From contig JASBSN010000042.1 of NCBI GenBank assembly GCA_030148915.1, positions 1 to 64,000 of the forward strand: a DNA stretch of 64,000 bases. The letters are read 5' to 3'. This document shows positions 27,634-35,608 of this stretch, piece after piece; within the stretch, counting starts at the first letter, position 1; every line of letters starts with the position of its first letter. The DNA is from Thiogranum sp. Its GTDB lineage: Bacteria; Pseudomonadota; Gammaproteobacteria; DSM-19610. A program made the translations under genes and the position numbers. Below the pieces are notes generated by a model that ran no database searches, was not told the origin of the DNA, and saw only the letters and a program-made list of their open reading frames with translations.

Positions 27634-27658
27634 AAAAGCTCCTTGACGGGGCTTTTTT
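27634..27658 (+). terminator. Intrinsic terminator of the dsrC-like gene
   Basis: AAAAGCTCC pairs with GGGGCTTTT around a short TTGAC loop, followed by a run of T (CTTTTTTCT). It lies 25 bases after the stop codon and ends the dsrC-like transcript before the DUF523 gene. Confidence 0.8.
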
Positions 27659-27688
27659 CTCGCCATTCTGGTGCGCTAACCTCAGCCC

Positions 27689-28729
27689 ATGATCCCGCCC
27701 TCTCCGTTTCCGCCCGTTTTTCCCCGTCCCCGACTCGCCGTCAGCGCCTGCCTGCTGGGACAAACGGTACGCTATGACGGGGGACACAAGCGCCACGGCT
27801 TTCTCACCGACGTGCTGGCCGAACATGTCGATTACCTGGCGCTCTGCCCCGAAACCGGCATCGGCATGGGCGTGCCGCGCGCGCCGATTCAACTGGTCGA
27901 GTCCGGCATAGAGCTGCGCGCGCTCGATGCGGCCACCGGTTCGCCGGACGTTACCGATCGCCTGCGACAATTCGCCCGTCAACGCCTCGATGAGCTGCGC
28001 GGCGTCAGCGGCTACCTGTTCAAGCGGAATTCACCCAGCTGCGGGGTACGCCAAGTAGCGCTCTATGGCGCCGGCGGTGCCCGCCTGCAGCGTCGCGGCA
28101 CCGGCATTTACGCGGCTGCCGTGCAGGCGGCACTGCCGCTGCTGCCGGTGGAGCAGGAAGATGCCCTGGACGACCCGCTCCGGCGGCGCACCTTTATCAC
28201 CCGCCTGTATGTCTACCGGCGCTGGCAGTCCCTGCTGGAAACCGGCTTGAGCGAGGCGTCGCTGCAGAGGTTCCATGAGGCGCATACGCATCTGCTCACG
28301 GCCCACTCCCAGGCCGCGTGCCAACGCCTGGCGCGCATGCTGCGGGGGTCCGGCGCGGACCTGTCAGGGGACTTGCCGCAACGCTATATCGGCGCTCTGC
28401 TCGCGGCACTCGGGCGTCCGCCCACCCGCGCCCGCCACCACCAGGTCCAGCAGCAGCTGCTCGCCCAGTTGGAGGCCGCGGGCGAGGCCCCAGGGCACGC
28501 TACGCTGAGGCGACAACTCCAGGCTTACGCCGGCGGTCGTCTGCCCCTGAAGGAGATAATCGACGCCCTGCGTATGGGGTTTCAGCAGGCCGGTCTTAGT
28601 GAGTTCCTCGGCGCCACTTATCTTTACCCCTTCCCGGATAAGCTTTTGCCTGGCGCTACGGAGCCGCCGCCGGTGCAGGAAAGCACTGACAGTGATTTCA
28701 CACCCCCTCCACCCGCATCTGGTGCATAG
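27689..28729 (+). CDS. DUF523 (TudS-like) and DUF1722 fusion protein
   Basis: 346 residues. The N-terminal DUF523 domain (about 14-150) keeps the three cysteines that bind a [4Fe-4S] cluster in 2-thiouracil desulfurase TudS: Cys21 in SACLLGQTVRYDGGHKR, Cys53 in CPETGIGMGVPRAPIQL and Cys118 in NSPSCG. A DUF1722 domain (about 190-305) follows, with the usual LLTAHSQAACQRLARML and LPLKEIIDALR. Such TudS-DUF1722 fusions (YbgA-type) are known but the DUF1722 role is not. A desulfurase acting on thiolated uracil or nucleosides is a plausible function. It is next to the DsrC/TusE-like gene but in a separate transcript. Confidence 0.88.
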   Translation: MIPPSPFPPVFPRPRLAVSACLLGQTVRYDGGHKRHGFLTDVLAEHVDYLALCPETGIGMGVPRAPIQLVESGIELRALDAATGSPDVTDRLRQFARQRLDELRGVSGYLFKRNSPSCGVRQVALYGAGGARLQRRGTGIYAAAVQAALPLLPVEQEDALDDPLRRRTFITRLYVYRRWQSLLETGLSEASLQRFHEAHTHLLTAHSQAACQRLARMLRGSGADLSGDLPQRYIGALLAALGRPPTRARHHQVQQQLLAQLEAAGEAPGHATLRRQLQAYAGGRLPLKEIIDALRMGFQQAGLSEFLGATYLYPFPDKLLPGATEPPPVQESTDSDFTPPPPASGA

Positions 28730-29009
28730 CCCCACTGAGCGGTTGCCGATCGTGCACACAGCCCCATCGTTCGCCCACCAGGGACGCACTCAGATCCCGC
28801 CACTTCAACAGCATAGAGCCACCGCCGGGAAATGGCGTGAATTGTGCTTAGGATTACGGTGTCAGAACGGAACGCACCTTATTCGGCGCGCTGCCAACGG
28901 CGGGAACCGGCCCGAGGCGACACGCCGGTGTCACACAAAGCTGATAGGTTTTAGCGTCCGCGGACTGACGACGAACCCCTAACCGGCAGACAATGGATGA
29001 GGTGACCGG

Positions 29010-29225
29010 ATGATGACTGATTTTCAACTGCACGCTTTCGTCGACCATCAGTTGAGCGGCGTGGAACAGAGTGAAATTCTCCAGGAGGCGGCGGTCTCCG
29101 CGGACCTCGCCCGGCGTATCGCTACCCTGCAGCACCTCAAGGAGCTGGTGCGACACGCCTACCAGGACGCCCAGCCCCCCGACCGGCGGGACCTGCGCCG
29201 AGCGTCCTCCGGCGGACCCTCCTAA
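29010..29225 (+). CDS. Small anti-sigma-factor-like protein
   Basis: 71 residues. MTDFQLHAFVDHQLSGVEQS resembles the N-terminal segment of ECF anti-sigma factors (the ...LHAYVDGQL... helix), but there is no zinc finger, no membrane helix and no adjacent sigma factor gene. GAGGTGA six bases before the ATG is a good Shine-Dalgarno sequence, so translation is credible. It may be a truncated anti-sigma factor or a small relative of unknown role. The tail RRDLRRASSGGPS is low-complexity. 280 bases upstream contain no other feature that I can support. Confidence 0.55.
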   Translation: MMTDFQLHAFVDHQLSGVEQSEILQEAAVSADLARRIATLQHLKELVRHAYQDAQPPDRRDLRRASSGGPS

Positions 29226-29360
29226 GGTGAGGCGAAAACAGCCTCTCGCGCCGCCTGGCTTCCAGGCCCGTTGTCGGCCTTGGTCGGCATGTGGCGCCAC
29301 GCGCGCCCGGTACACCTGAATGCAGGTGCAATAAAACGGCGTTCGTAGTATTTTCACCGC

Positions 29361-30167
29361 ATGATAATGAAACGTTTTTGCCTCCTCGTTTTGAGCGGCT
29401 GCCTATTGGCCGCCTGTGCGACCAGCCCCACCGGCCGGCACCAACTCATGCTGGTCTCCGAAGCACAGGCCATCAACGCGTCTAAAGCCGCGTATGCCCA
29501 GACCCTCAAGCCGCTGCAGGCCGAGGGCAAGGTCGACAACGACCCGGCGTTGAAAAAACGCGTCACCAGGATTACCGAAAAACTGGTGGCCCAGGCGGTG
29601 AAAATGCGCCCGGATACAGCCAAGTGGGACTGGAGTATCAAGGTCATCGACGAACCCGAAGTAGTCAACGCCTGGGCGATGGCCGGCGGCAAAATGGCCA
29701 TTTACACCGGCCTGATTAAGCAACTCGCGGCTACCGATGACGAAATCGCCCAGGTCATGGGCCACGAAATCGCCCACGCGCTGGCCAACCATCAGGCCGA
29801 ACAAATGTCGCTCGCCCTCGCCACCACGGTGGGCGTCGCCGCGGCGGGGGCGGTGTCGGATAAACCCGGGCTGGCGATGGCCGGCGCCTCGGCCGCAGCG
29901 GCACTGGCCATCAAGCTGCCGAACAGCCGCGCCGCGGAAAGCGAGGCCGACAGAATCGGCATAGAACTGGCCGCCAAAGCCGGTTACGACCCCCGCGCCG
30001 CGGTCACCTTATGGACCAAAATGGCCAAGCTCGGCGGCGCGCGGCCGCCGGCGTTTCTGAGCACTCACCCCTCGCCGGACAACCGCCGCCAAACCCTCCA
30101 GGCACTGGTCCCGCAAATGCTGCCGTACTACCAGAGCAAGGCACCGCGCCCCACGTTCAAACTGTAA
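29361..30167 (+). CDS. M48-family lipoprotein metalloprotease
   Basis: 268 residues. A lipoprotein signal (KRFCLLVLSGCLLAAC) precedes the catalytic domain; the zinc motif HEIAHALANH starts at His135, with the distal ligand in SRAAESEADRIGIELAAKAG. This is the LoiP/YcaL/YggG group, periplasmic zinc proteases anchored to the outer membrane and involved in envelope quality control. The C-terminus has FLSTHPSPDNRRQTLQAL, typical of the family. A second in-frame ATG two codons later could also start it. It is convergent with the thioredoxin fusion gene. Confidence 0.92.
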   Translation: MIMKRFCLLVLSGCLLAACATSPTGRHQLMLVSEAQAINASKAAYAQTLKPLQAEGKVDNDPALKKRVTRITEKLVAQAVKMRPDTAKWDWSIKVIDEPEVVNAWAMAGGKMAIYTGLIKQLAATDDEIAQVMGHEIAHALANHQAEQMSLALATTVGVAAAGAVSDKPGLAMAGASAAAALAIKLPNSRAAESEADRIGIELAAKAGYDPRAAVTLWTKMAKLGGARPPAFLSTHPSPDNRRQTLQALVPQMLPYYQSKAPRPTFKL

Positions 30168-30213
30168 GCTGGCGCTTTCTCATGCGCGCGCCGAAAGCGC
30201 ACCGCCGGCTTGG

Positions 30214-31020
30214 TCAGGGCGTGCGTAGCCGCGCCAATTTACTGGACAGGGAGGCGGCTGATAAGGCGCCCAGGTGAGTGTCGACCAGCCGTCCGTTGCC
30301 GTCATAAAACAAGGTGGTGGGCAGCGCCCGCGAGCCGACGGCAAGCGCCAGGCGCGTACCGGGGTCGAGCAATACGTGGTCGAGGTGGAGTTCGGCGGCG
30401 TGCAGATAGTGTTGAATGTTTTCGCTCGGCTCACCCTGATTGACAAACACAAAGCGTACTCCGGTTTGCCGTTTCTGCGCCGCGGCGAGCACCGGCATTT
30501 CGCGTCGGCACGGCGGGCACCAGGTGGCCCACAGGTTGACCACCAGGGGCTTGCCTGCGGCCAGCCGCGCAAGCTGCGCCGGCTCGCCGTCAAGCCTCAT
30601 CAGGGTTATGTCAGGCAGCTCAGGCCTCTCTGTCAGCCGCAGCACCGCGGACATCGCCCCCCACCCCAATGCGCCTGCGGCGAGCCCGACGATCAGCGGT
30701 TTGCGCAGTAGCGGCAGACGCCAGCCGCGCCATATCGCCACCGCCAGCGCGCCGATGACACCCGCCCAGGCGGTGAAACCCCCATCGCGTATATCCAACA
30801 TCGACCAGGGGCTGGCGCGGTAACTGTCGTACCAGATAATGACAAAGGCAATGCGCGCGGCCAGCACTGCGGCGATCAGCATGTCGAGCAAGGTATTGAG
30901 CAGACCGGTTTGCTGCCCACGCCCAACCCAGTGGCCTACGCCAGCGGCCATCAGGCCGGCCACCAATAACAGCAACAAGTGACTCGATAAGGCAAAAGGC
31001 CCCAGATTTACAGACAGCAT
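30214..31020 (-). CDS. Lgt-like membrane domain fused to TlpA thioredoxin domain
   Basis: 268 residues. The first 130 residues form about four membrane helices that resemble prolipoprotein diacylglyceryl transferase (Lgt): ARIAFVIIWYDSYRASPWSM, then LDIRDGGFTAWAGVIGALAV. In Lgt the matching loop reads FHGG with a catalytic histidine; here it reads TAWAG, so transferase activity is unlikely. The C-terminal thioredoxin domain has the active site ATWCPPCRREMPVL near residue 165 and the cis-proline loop SRALPTTLFY. It should be a membrane-anchored thiol reductase facing the periplasm. The ATG at 31020 has AGGGGTG upstream. It may serve cytochrome c maturation or disulfide rescue. Confidence 0.88.
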   Translation of the reverse strand: MLSVNLGPFALSSHLLLLLVAGLMAAGVGHWVGRGQQTGLLNTLLDMLIAAVLAARIAFVIIWYDSYRASPWSMLDIRDGGFTAWAGVIGALAVAIWRGWRLPLLRKPLIVGLAAGALGWGAMSAVLRLTERPELPDITLMRLDGEPAQLARLAAGKPLVVNLWATWCPPCRREMPVLAAAQKRQTGVRFVFVNQGEPSENIQHYLHAAELHLDHVLLDPGTRLALAVGSRALPTTLFYDGNGRLVDTHLGALSAASLSSKLARLRTP

Positions 31021-31323
31021 ATTCACCCCTTTCCAGACCTGCTGATAGAGAAAAAATTTCGTCGCTCGGCTGTAACAATACCATGCGAGCATGTGCTGTA
31101 GTGGGTCCCGCCCGGGCGCGCCACGGCGAGGCCAGGGTAAAGACTCTCGGTGAAAATCCGCCAGGGAAACGTCTTCGCACACAGCCCGGCTGCAAACAGA
31201 TTTTGAGGCTTTTCTCAACCTTAAACATCGTTTGTGTTTTCACTTGAACGGGCACGGTAGGCTATGCGCTCAGCCGGCCACCATCGGATGCTTGGCCAAT
31301 ACGAACAACTCAGGAGATAGGTA
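31021..31323. other. Divergent promoter region between thioredoxin fusion and metalloprotease genes
   Basis: 303 bases. The left part (31050-31190) is GC-rich and potentially structured; it includes CTCGGTGAAAATCCGCCAGG, which recalls part of a B12-riboswitch core but lacks the rest of it. The right part is AT-richer. TTCACT and TATGCG with an 18-base gap near 31238-31267 are a possible promoter for the metalloprotease, whose AGGAGAT ribosome-binding site lies just before its ATG. Confidence 0.4.
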
Positions 31324-32172
31324 ATGAGATCGACGCGAAATTCCCTAGCAGGCGTACTTGCCGTGGCACTGACAGGCGCCGTCACACACGTTGCTGCAAA
31401 TAACAGTTGGTCCGGCTATCACTGGGCGCGGAGCACCAGTTCTTTCGATCTGACGATTATCAATAGCACCACCGCCGAGTGGGATGGATATGTCTCCGCC
31501 GCGATCGGTGACTGGAGTCAATCGCAAAAATTAAATATGCTCGAAAACCACAACGGCGATACATCCAACGAAACCCGACTGCAATGCCAGGGCGGTAGCG
31601 GCACCGTACGCATCTGCAACCTCGCCTACGGTAACACCGGATGGCTCGGCATCGCCGGTATCTCCGTAGACGCCAATGGCCATATTTTCAGCGGCTATAC
31701 GAAACTGAACGACACTTACTTCGCCGATCCCGCTTACGACAATTTCGAATGGCGCCAAAGCATCGCCTGTCAGGAACTCGGCCATGATGTGGGCCTCAGC
31801 CATCAGGACGAAAACTTCAGCAACCAACCCTTGTATTCCTGCATGGATTATCAGAATCCACCCTATGCATACCCCGGCGCCCACGACTACGATGAATTGG
31901 CGAGCGTATATGCCCACACCGACAGCTACGAGTCCTACGCCAGCACCAGTAGCGCCAGCGATAGCACTGGCAGCGGCTGCACGACCTCGCGGGGCAACGG
32001 CTGCAATAGCGGCAGAACGCGCAGCAGTACCAGCACCGGCTGGGGCGTCTCCATCGGTCGCCACGGCAACCACGAAACGTTTGTCCGCGTTGATGGAGAC
32101 GGCATCACCCATCTCACCGACGTGCACTGGCTAGAGGGCCACGGTCGCAATGACGGGCACGGTCATCGCTGA
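31324..32172 (+). CDS. Secreted metalloprotease-like protein with QELGH motif
   Basis: 282 residues. A Sec signal peptide (NSLAGVLAVALTGAVTHVAA) suggests export. The core motif is CQELGHDVGLSHQD at residues 149-162, which is the HExxHxxGxxH metzincin signature with Gln150 where the first zinc histidine normally is; Glu151, His154 and His160 are in place, and SCMDY (Met174) is a likely Met-turn. I recall similar QExGHxxGLxHQD proteins in other bacteria, so the change may be a real subfamily and not decay. The C-terminal 80 residues are Ser/Gly/Thr-rich with four Cys and a His-rich end. AGGAGAT gives a good ribosome-binding site. Substrate and activity are unknown. Confidence 0.75.
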   Translation: MRSTRNSLAGVLAVALTGAVTHVAANNSWSGYHWARSTSSFDLTIINSTTAEWDGYVSAAIGDWSQSQKLNMLENHNGDTSNETRLQCQGGSGTVRICNLAYGNTGWLGIAGISVDANGHIFSGYTKLNDTYFADPAYDNFEWRQSIACQELGHDVGLSHQDENFSNQPLYSCMDYQNPPYAYPGAHDYDELASVYAHTDSYESYASTSSASDSTGSGCTTSRGNGCNSGRTRSSTSTGWGVSIGRHGNHETFVRVDGDGITHLTDVHWLEGHGRNDGHGHR

Positions 32173-32294
32173 GGAGTTGCTGGCGAGCTGGTCGAACCAC
32201 AGCGGCGCTCGCGCGGGTCGGGGTTAGGAGGCCCGCAGCGGGTACGGCCGGCGGCTGTTAACCACGTGATTTTGGTGTCTTTGGTGTTGCGTTA

Positions 32295-32329
32295 GGCTAA
32301 CGATAATTTGGCTGAGAAGGAGGGATTCG
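32295..32329 (-). repeat. Partial copy of tRNA-Ser 3' end (attachment-site-like direct repeat)
   Basis: GGCTAACGAT, one variable base, ATTTGGC, one variable base, then GAGAAGGAGGGATTCG matches 33671-33705 at 33 of 35 positions and in the same orientation. The copy spans the 3' acceptor strand, part of the T-arm and 14 bases of downstream flank of the tRNA-Ser gene. Beyond it the similarity breaks down but short blocks (CCTC, ACGCTAT) still line up. This is the arrangement left when an element integrates into a tRNA 3' end. Confidence 0.8.
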
Positions 32330-32450
32330 GCTGGCCTCACGCTATCCGTTTATGCCCCTCGGGTGCTCCACCCCACCCACACACTGCGCGGCATCCGAAG
32401 CGGCGAAGCTCAGGGTCTGATGCGGCCGCCCGGGGGTAGGCAATTCCCGC

Positions 32451-32456
32451 TATAAT
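32451..32456 (+). promoter_or_regulatory. Possible -10 box of the PDC-sensor-like gene
   Basis: TATAAT is a consensus -10. Transcription would begin near 32463, which excludes the TTG at 32460 as start codon and supports the ATG at 32493. No good -35 is visible. Confidence 0.4.
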
Positions 32457-32492
32457 CCGTTGTACATAGAAGTCACCTGGAACCCGGCAGGT

Positions 32493-33644
32493 ATGGACCC
32501 CGAACTTCAGCGCCAGATTACCCAACAGCGGACTATCATCAACGAGACCCTGCGCCCGCAGACGGTGAAACTGGCGATACGCTGTCGCCCGTTGCTGGGC
32601 GATCGTGAGGCGCTGGAACACGTCCTGCAAAAAGCCATGCTGTCACTCCCGTACTGCAAATACCTGTATGTGCTGGACGCCGAATGTCGCCAGATCACTT
32701 CCAATATCACCCGCAACGGCACCCAGCCCGACCAATACGGGCGGGACCGGTCCGGGCGTCCCTATATGCACGGAATAAATGATGCCGAGCTCGATTTCAG
32801 CCTGTCCACCGCCTATATCAGCCGCAACAAGCGACGCCCCTCGCTGACCGCCGTACAGCTCATCCGTACCCGGGAGGGTGAAATCGCCGGCTACCTGGGG
32901 GTCGATTATGACCTGCGCGAATTGCCCCATGTGGAAAGACTGCACGACGCAGAGAAACGCTGGACGCAGGCCAAGGGCGATCCGTCAATCCGCGGCAATC
33001 TGTTCAACCAGAGTCGCGTGGACAGCCTCCTGGACAGCCGTGTTGACGAGATCATCGCGCTGCTCGTGGAACTCATGTCATGCCATGGAGTTTTTCATGG
33101 AAAACTGCACTTCGCCAGCAGCCGCGCCACGATCTGGACGATGGATGACCCCTACAGTTATCGCATCCTCGACTTCGAAAGCCTGACCGACCCAAACATC
33201 TGCCTGGCCTACCCGCAGCGGGAGTATCCCGCCAGGGCGACGGTTCCGGTTGGAAAAATCGCCGCAATTTTCGCCATAATTCGGGCGCTACGCTTCGCGG
33301 ATGAAACCATTTATCTGCGTGCCGGATCGCTCAATCTGTGCAATGGTATGGTGTCATTGAACTTTTCTTGTGATGGCTCGCACTACATCCCTTACGACGA
33401 GTTTCTGGCCAAAGACCTGGAGTTCTGGTTCGGAGGCGACAGCGGCCAGACCCGCACGGCCTCGATCGAGGCCGACGTCGAGCGTATCTGCGACCTGGGG
33501 TGTACGAGAGTGAACGAAATCATCGCCAGATCGCGCGATGGCCAACCGGTGCCGGAACTCGCCGGCCTGAGCGCGGCAGACAGTGGAGAAGTGCTGGACC
33601 GATTAAAAGACATTATGGCGATCTACGACATCGGTGAAAACTGA
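32493..33644 (+). CDS. PDC/Cache-like sensor domain protein of unknown function
   Basis: 383 residues, no membrane helix seen. The first 150 residues look like a PDC (Cache-type) sensor fold: CKYLYVLDAECRQITSNITR, then GRDRSGRPYMHGI and LIRTREGEIAGYLGVDYDLR are typical of that domain, usually extracellular. The second half (SRVDSLLDSRVDEIIALLVE, then YRILDFESLTDPNICLAYPQ) is not familiar to me. The ATG at 32493 is preferred because of the TATAAT box upstream and a weak GGCAGGT site. The gene is the only one between the tRNA-Ser gene and the tRNA fragment, so it may have arrived with an element. A soluble protein with a periplasmic-type sensor is odd. Confidence 0.65.
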   Translation: MDPELQRQITQQRTIINETLRPQTVKLAIRCRPLLGDREALEHVLQKAMLSLPYCKYLYVLDAECRQITSNITRNGTQPDQYGRDRSGRPYMHGINDAELDFSLSTAYISRNKRRPSLTAVQLIRTREGEIAGYLGVDYDLRELPHVERLHDAEKRWTQAKGDPSIRGNLFNQSRVDSLLDSRVDEIIALLVELMSCHGVFHGKLHFASSRATIWTMDDPYSYRILDFESLTDPNICLAYPQREYPARATVPVGKIAAIFAIIRALRFADETIYLRAGSLNLCNGMVSLNFSCDGSHYIPYDEFLAKDLEFWFGGDSGQTRTASIEADVERICDLGCTRVNEIIARSRDGQPVPELAGLSAADSGEVLDRLKDIMAIYDIGEN

Positions 33645-33670
33645 CAGTGTCGCCCGCATTTTTTTCAGTC

Positions 33671-33705
33671 GGCTAACGATCATTTGGCGGAGAAGGAGGG
33701 ATTCG
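33671..33705 (-). repeat. tRNA-Ser end of the direct repeat pair
   Basis: This 35-base segment covers the 3' end of tRNA-Ser and its downstream flank and is the intact partner of the copy at 32295-32329. The two copies are 1376 bases apart and enclose one gene. Confidence 0.8.
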
Positions 33706-33775
33706 AACCCTCGATACGCTATTCACGTATACACACTTTCCAGGCGTGCTCCTTCAGCCACTCGGACACTTCTCC
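33688..33775 (-). tRNA. tRNA-Ser (anticodon GGA)
   Basis: On the minus strand the RNA starts GGAGAAGTGTCCGAGTGGCT and ends with the T-arm GGGTTCGAATCCC and acceptor strand CTTCTCC plus discriminator G. The anticodon loop CTGGAAA reads GGA (serine UCC/UCU codons). The long variable arm (GTGTATACGTGAATAGCGTAT region) is the class II shape of tRNA-Ser. CCA is encoded in the DNA at 33687-33685. It stands alone; its 3' end is the part copied at 32295-32329. Confidence 0.97.
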
Positions 33776-33821
33776 GGAAAACGCGGCAGGTTATACCAGA
33801 TGCGGGCGACTTGCAACGCGC

Positions 33822-34490
33822 TTACTGAGCCACCCGCGTCGGGAAACGCCGCGCCACGCGTTTATTGCCGCGTTCGGTTTTTTCCTGGGCGCGCTCACTG
33901 AGACGGCCGGACAGGGCGTGCAGGGTTTCGGCGGCCTGCAGGTAGTCGCGGGCCAATTCGGCGATTTTGCGCCGCTGCGAGCGTGCTTCGTCGCGCAGCG
34001 CGTCGAATGCCTGGATCGGGCTCAGATTACAGCGTTCCATGAAAATGCCCACCACCATGCTGATTTCACGACTCTGCGACAAGGCCTTGTCCATCTGTCG
34101 CATGGCCTCTTTCAACTCGCGCAGCTCCACCGCGCGACTGAGCGCGGACTGAACCGCCGGTAGCAGTTGCTCGATATCCAGCGGCTTGACCAGGTACGCC
34201 AGCGCACCCGCGTCTGTGGCGCGTTGCACCATCTCCTGTTCGGCGTAGGAAGTCAGGGAAATAAACGGCAGATCGGCCTCGCGCAAACTTAAGGCGACTT
34301 CAAAACCGTCTTTGAGCGGCATGCGCAAGTCGAGGATAGTCAGGTCGGGGCGGTGTTCGTGTGCCAGACGTTCGGCCTGTTCCCCGTTGCTGGCCTGCAA
34401 TATTTCGTAACCGGCCGCCCGCAGGCCGTTACTGATCATGCTCAGCACTTCCTGGTCATCGTCAGCCACGAGTACGCGCAACAAACTCAT
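33822..34490 (-). CDS. Response regulator with ANTAR RNA-binding domain
   Basis: 222 residues. Receiver domain (1-120): VLVADDDQEVLSMISNGL carries the acidic pocket, DLTILDLRMPLKDGFEVALS the phosphoacceptor Asp and VKPLDIEQLL the conserved Lys. A coiled linker leads to an ANTAR domain (about 140-200): SQSREISMVVGIFMERCNLS and AFDALRDEARSQRRKIAELA. ANTAR proteins (AmiR, NasR, NasT) prevent transcription termination by binding two-hairpin RNA leaders. No partner histidine kinase or nitrogen-assimilation operon is in the window, so its targets lie elsewhere. GAGGAGAG before the ATG is a good ribosome-binding site. The tail is basic. Confidence 0.9.
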   Translation of the reverse strand: MSLLRVLVADDDQEVLSMISNGLRAAGYEILQASNGEQAERLAHEHRPDLTILDLRMPLKDGFEVALSLREADLPFISLTSYAEQEMVQRATDAGALAYLVKPLDIEQLLPAVQSALSRAVELRELKEAMRQMDKALSQSREISMVVGIFMERCNLSPIQAFDALRDEARSQRRKIAELARDYLQAAETLHALSGRLSERAQEKTERGNKRVARRFPTRVAQ

Positions 34491-34622
34491 TCGACGCTCT
34501 CCTCTCGCAGAGGTATAGTAACCGCAGACAGGGCCCGGGCTAGTAGGGGGCTGTCATGGTGCACTCTAAAAGAAATGTGCGCTTTTTTCCAGGCTGTGCA
34601 CTGGCGACCAAGGGACAACGCA

Positions 34623-35606
34623 TTGTACATTCTTAGCGGCGATATCGGCGGCACCCATACGCGCCTGGCGCTGGGCTCGGCGGCGCACGGCGGCATCGCT
34701 ATCGAGCAGCGCGAAACCTTCTCCAGCCCCGCCTTCACCAGCCTCGGCGAGATCGTCGGCGATTATCTCTCGGCGCACCAGATCGAGGCCTCAGTGGCGG
34801 CCTTCGGCGTCGCTGGGCCGGTCCGAGAGGGCATCAGCCGGATCACCAATCTGCCCTGGGAGATTTCCGTCCAAGCGCTGCGCCAGCAATTGGGTTTGCG
34901 GGCGGTGTACCTGATGAATGACCTGGAAGCGCTCGCCTGGGGTATCGAGTGTCTCGCCGAGGACGAACTGGTGAGTCTGCACGCGGGTGATGCACTGGCC
35001 AACGGCAACCGTGCGGTGATCGCCGCCGGCACCGGACTCGGCCAGGCCGGTCTGTACGCCGGGGCGCGCAGCTGGCACCCGTTCGCCACCGAAGGTGGGC
35101 ATTGCGATTTCGCACCGGAGACCGAGCGCGAATGGCGGTTGTTGCAACACTTACACCGGCAATTCACCCATGTCAGCTGGGAGCGGGTGCTCTCCGGCCC
35201 CGGCCTGGTGGGGCTGTATGAATTTCTGCTACTGGAGCACAATGCGGCGACGCCCGACTGGTTGAGCTCCGCCGAAACCACGTCAGGGGCGGAGATCACC
35301 GCTCGCGCCCTGCACCAGAGCGACGCCCTGTGCGTGGAGGCGCTGCGGTGGTTCGTTCACCTGTACGGCCGGGAAGCGGGCAATATCGCCCTGAAGATGA
35401 ACGCCACCGGCGGTGTTTTCCTCGGCGGGGGCATCGCCCCACAGATTCTGCCCGCCCTGCAGGACGGGACGTTCGTCGAAGCCTTTCTGAATAAAGGGCG
35501 GATGCGACCGTTGCTGGAAGATATCCCCGTTAAAGTGGTTTGTAGCGATCTGGTGGCCTTACAAGGCCTGAGCCACTACGCCACCCTGAAGGCGGGCGCA
35601 AAATAA
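34623..35606 (+). CDS. glk: Glucokinase
   Basis: 327 residues. ATP-dependent glucose phosphorylation to glucose 6-phosphate in the cytoplasm. The phosphate-1 motif SGDIGGTHTRLALG is at the N-terminus; AAGTGLGQAGLYAG is the second nucleotide/phosphate loop and ATEGGHCDFAP the sugar-site motif; GGVFLGGGIAPQILP closes the ROK/Glk core. The TTG at 34623 is chosen since it places the usual four residues before GDIGG and has AAGGGA seven bases upstream; an ATG at 34575 would add 16 unconserved residues. It is divergent from the ANTAR gene. With pgm it links glucose to glycogen or polysaccharide synthesis. Confidence 0.92.
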   Translation: MYILSGDIGGTHTRLALGSAAHGGIAIEQRETFSSPAFTSLGEIVGDYLSAHQIEASVAAFGVAGPVREGISRITNLPWEISVQALRQQLGLRAVYLMNDLEALAWGIECLAEDELVSLHAGDALANGNRAVIAAGTGLGQAGLYAGARSWHPFATEGGHCDFAPETEREWRLLQHLHRQFTHVSWERVLSGPGLVGLYEFLLLEHNAATPDWLSSAETTSGAEITARALHQSDALCVEALRWFVHLYGREAGNIALKMNATGGVFLGGGIAPQILPALQDGTFVEAFLNKGRMRPLLEDIPVKVVCSDLVALQGLSHYATLKAGAK

Positions 35607-35608
35607 AG

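Larger units (their letters stand above)
32173..32492. other. Intergenic region holding a tRNA-Ser fragment
   Basis: 320 bases with no gene. The notable content is the 35-base partial copy of the tRNA-Ser region at 32295-32329 and a TATAAT box at 32451-32456. The segment just before the tRNA copy (TTTTGGTGTCTTTGGTGTTG) contains a short imperfect direct repeat. Confidence 0.5.

Noticed and set aside
31080..31200. Possible cobalamin riboswitch near CTCGGTGAAAATCCGCC
   Set aside because: Only the GGTGnAAnTCC-like core matches; the downstream CCCGCnACTGT box and a B12-related gene are missing.
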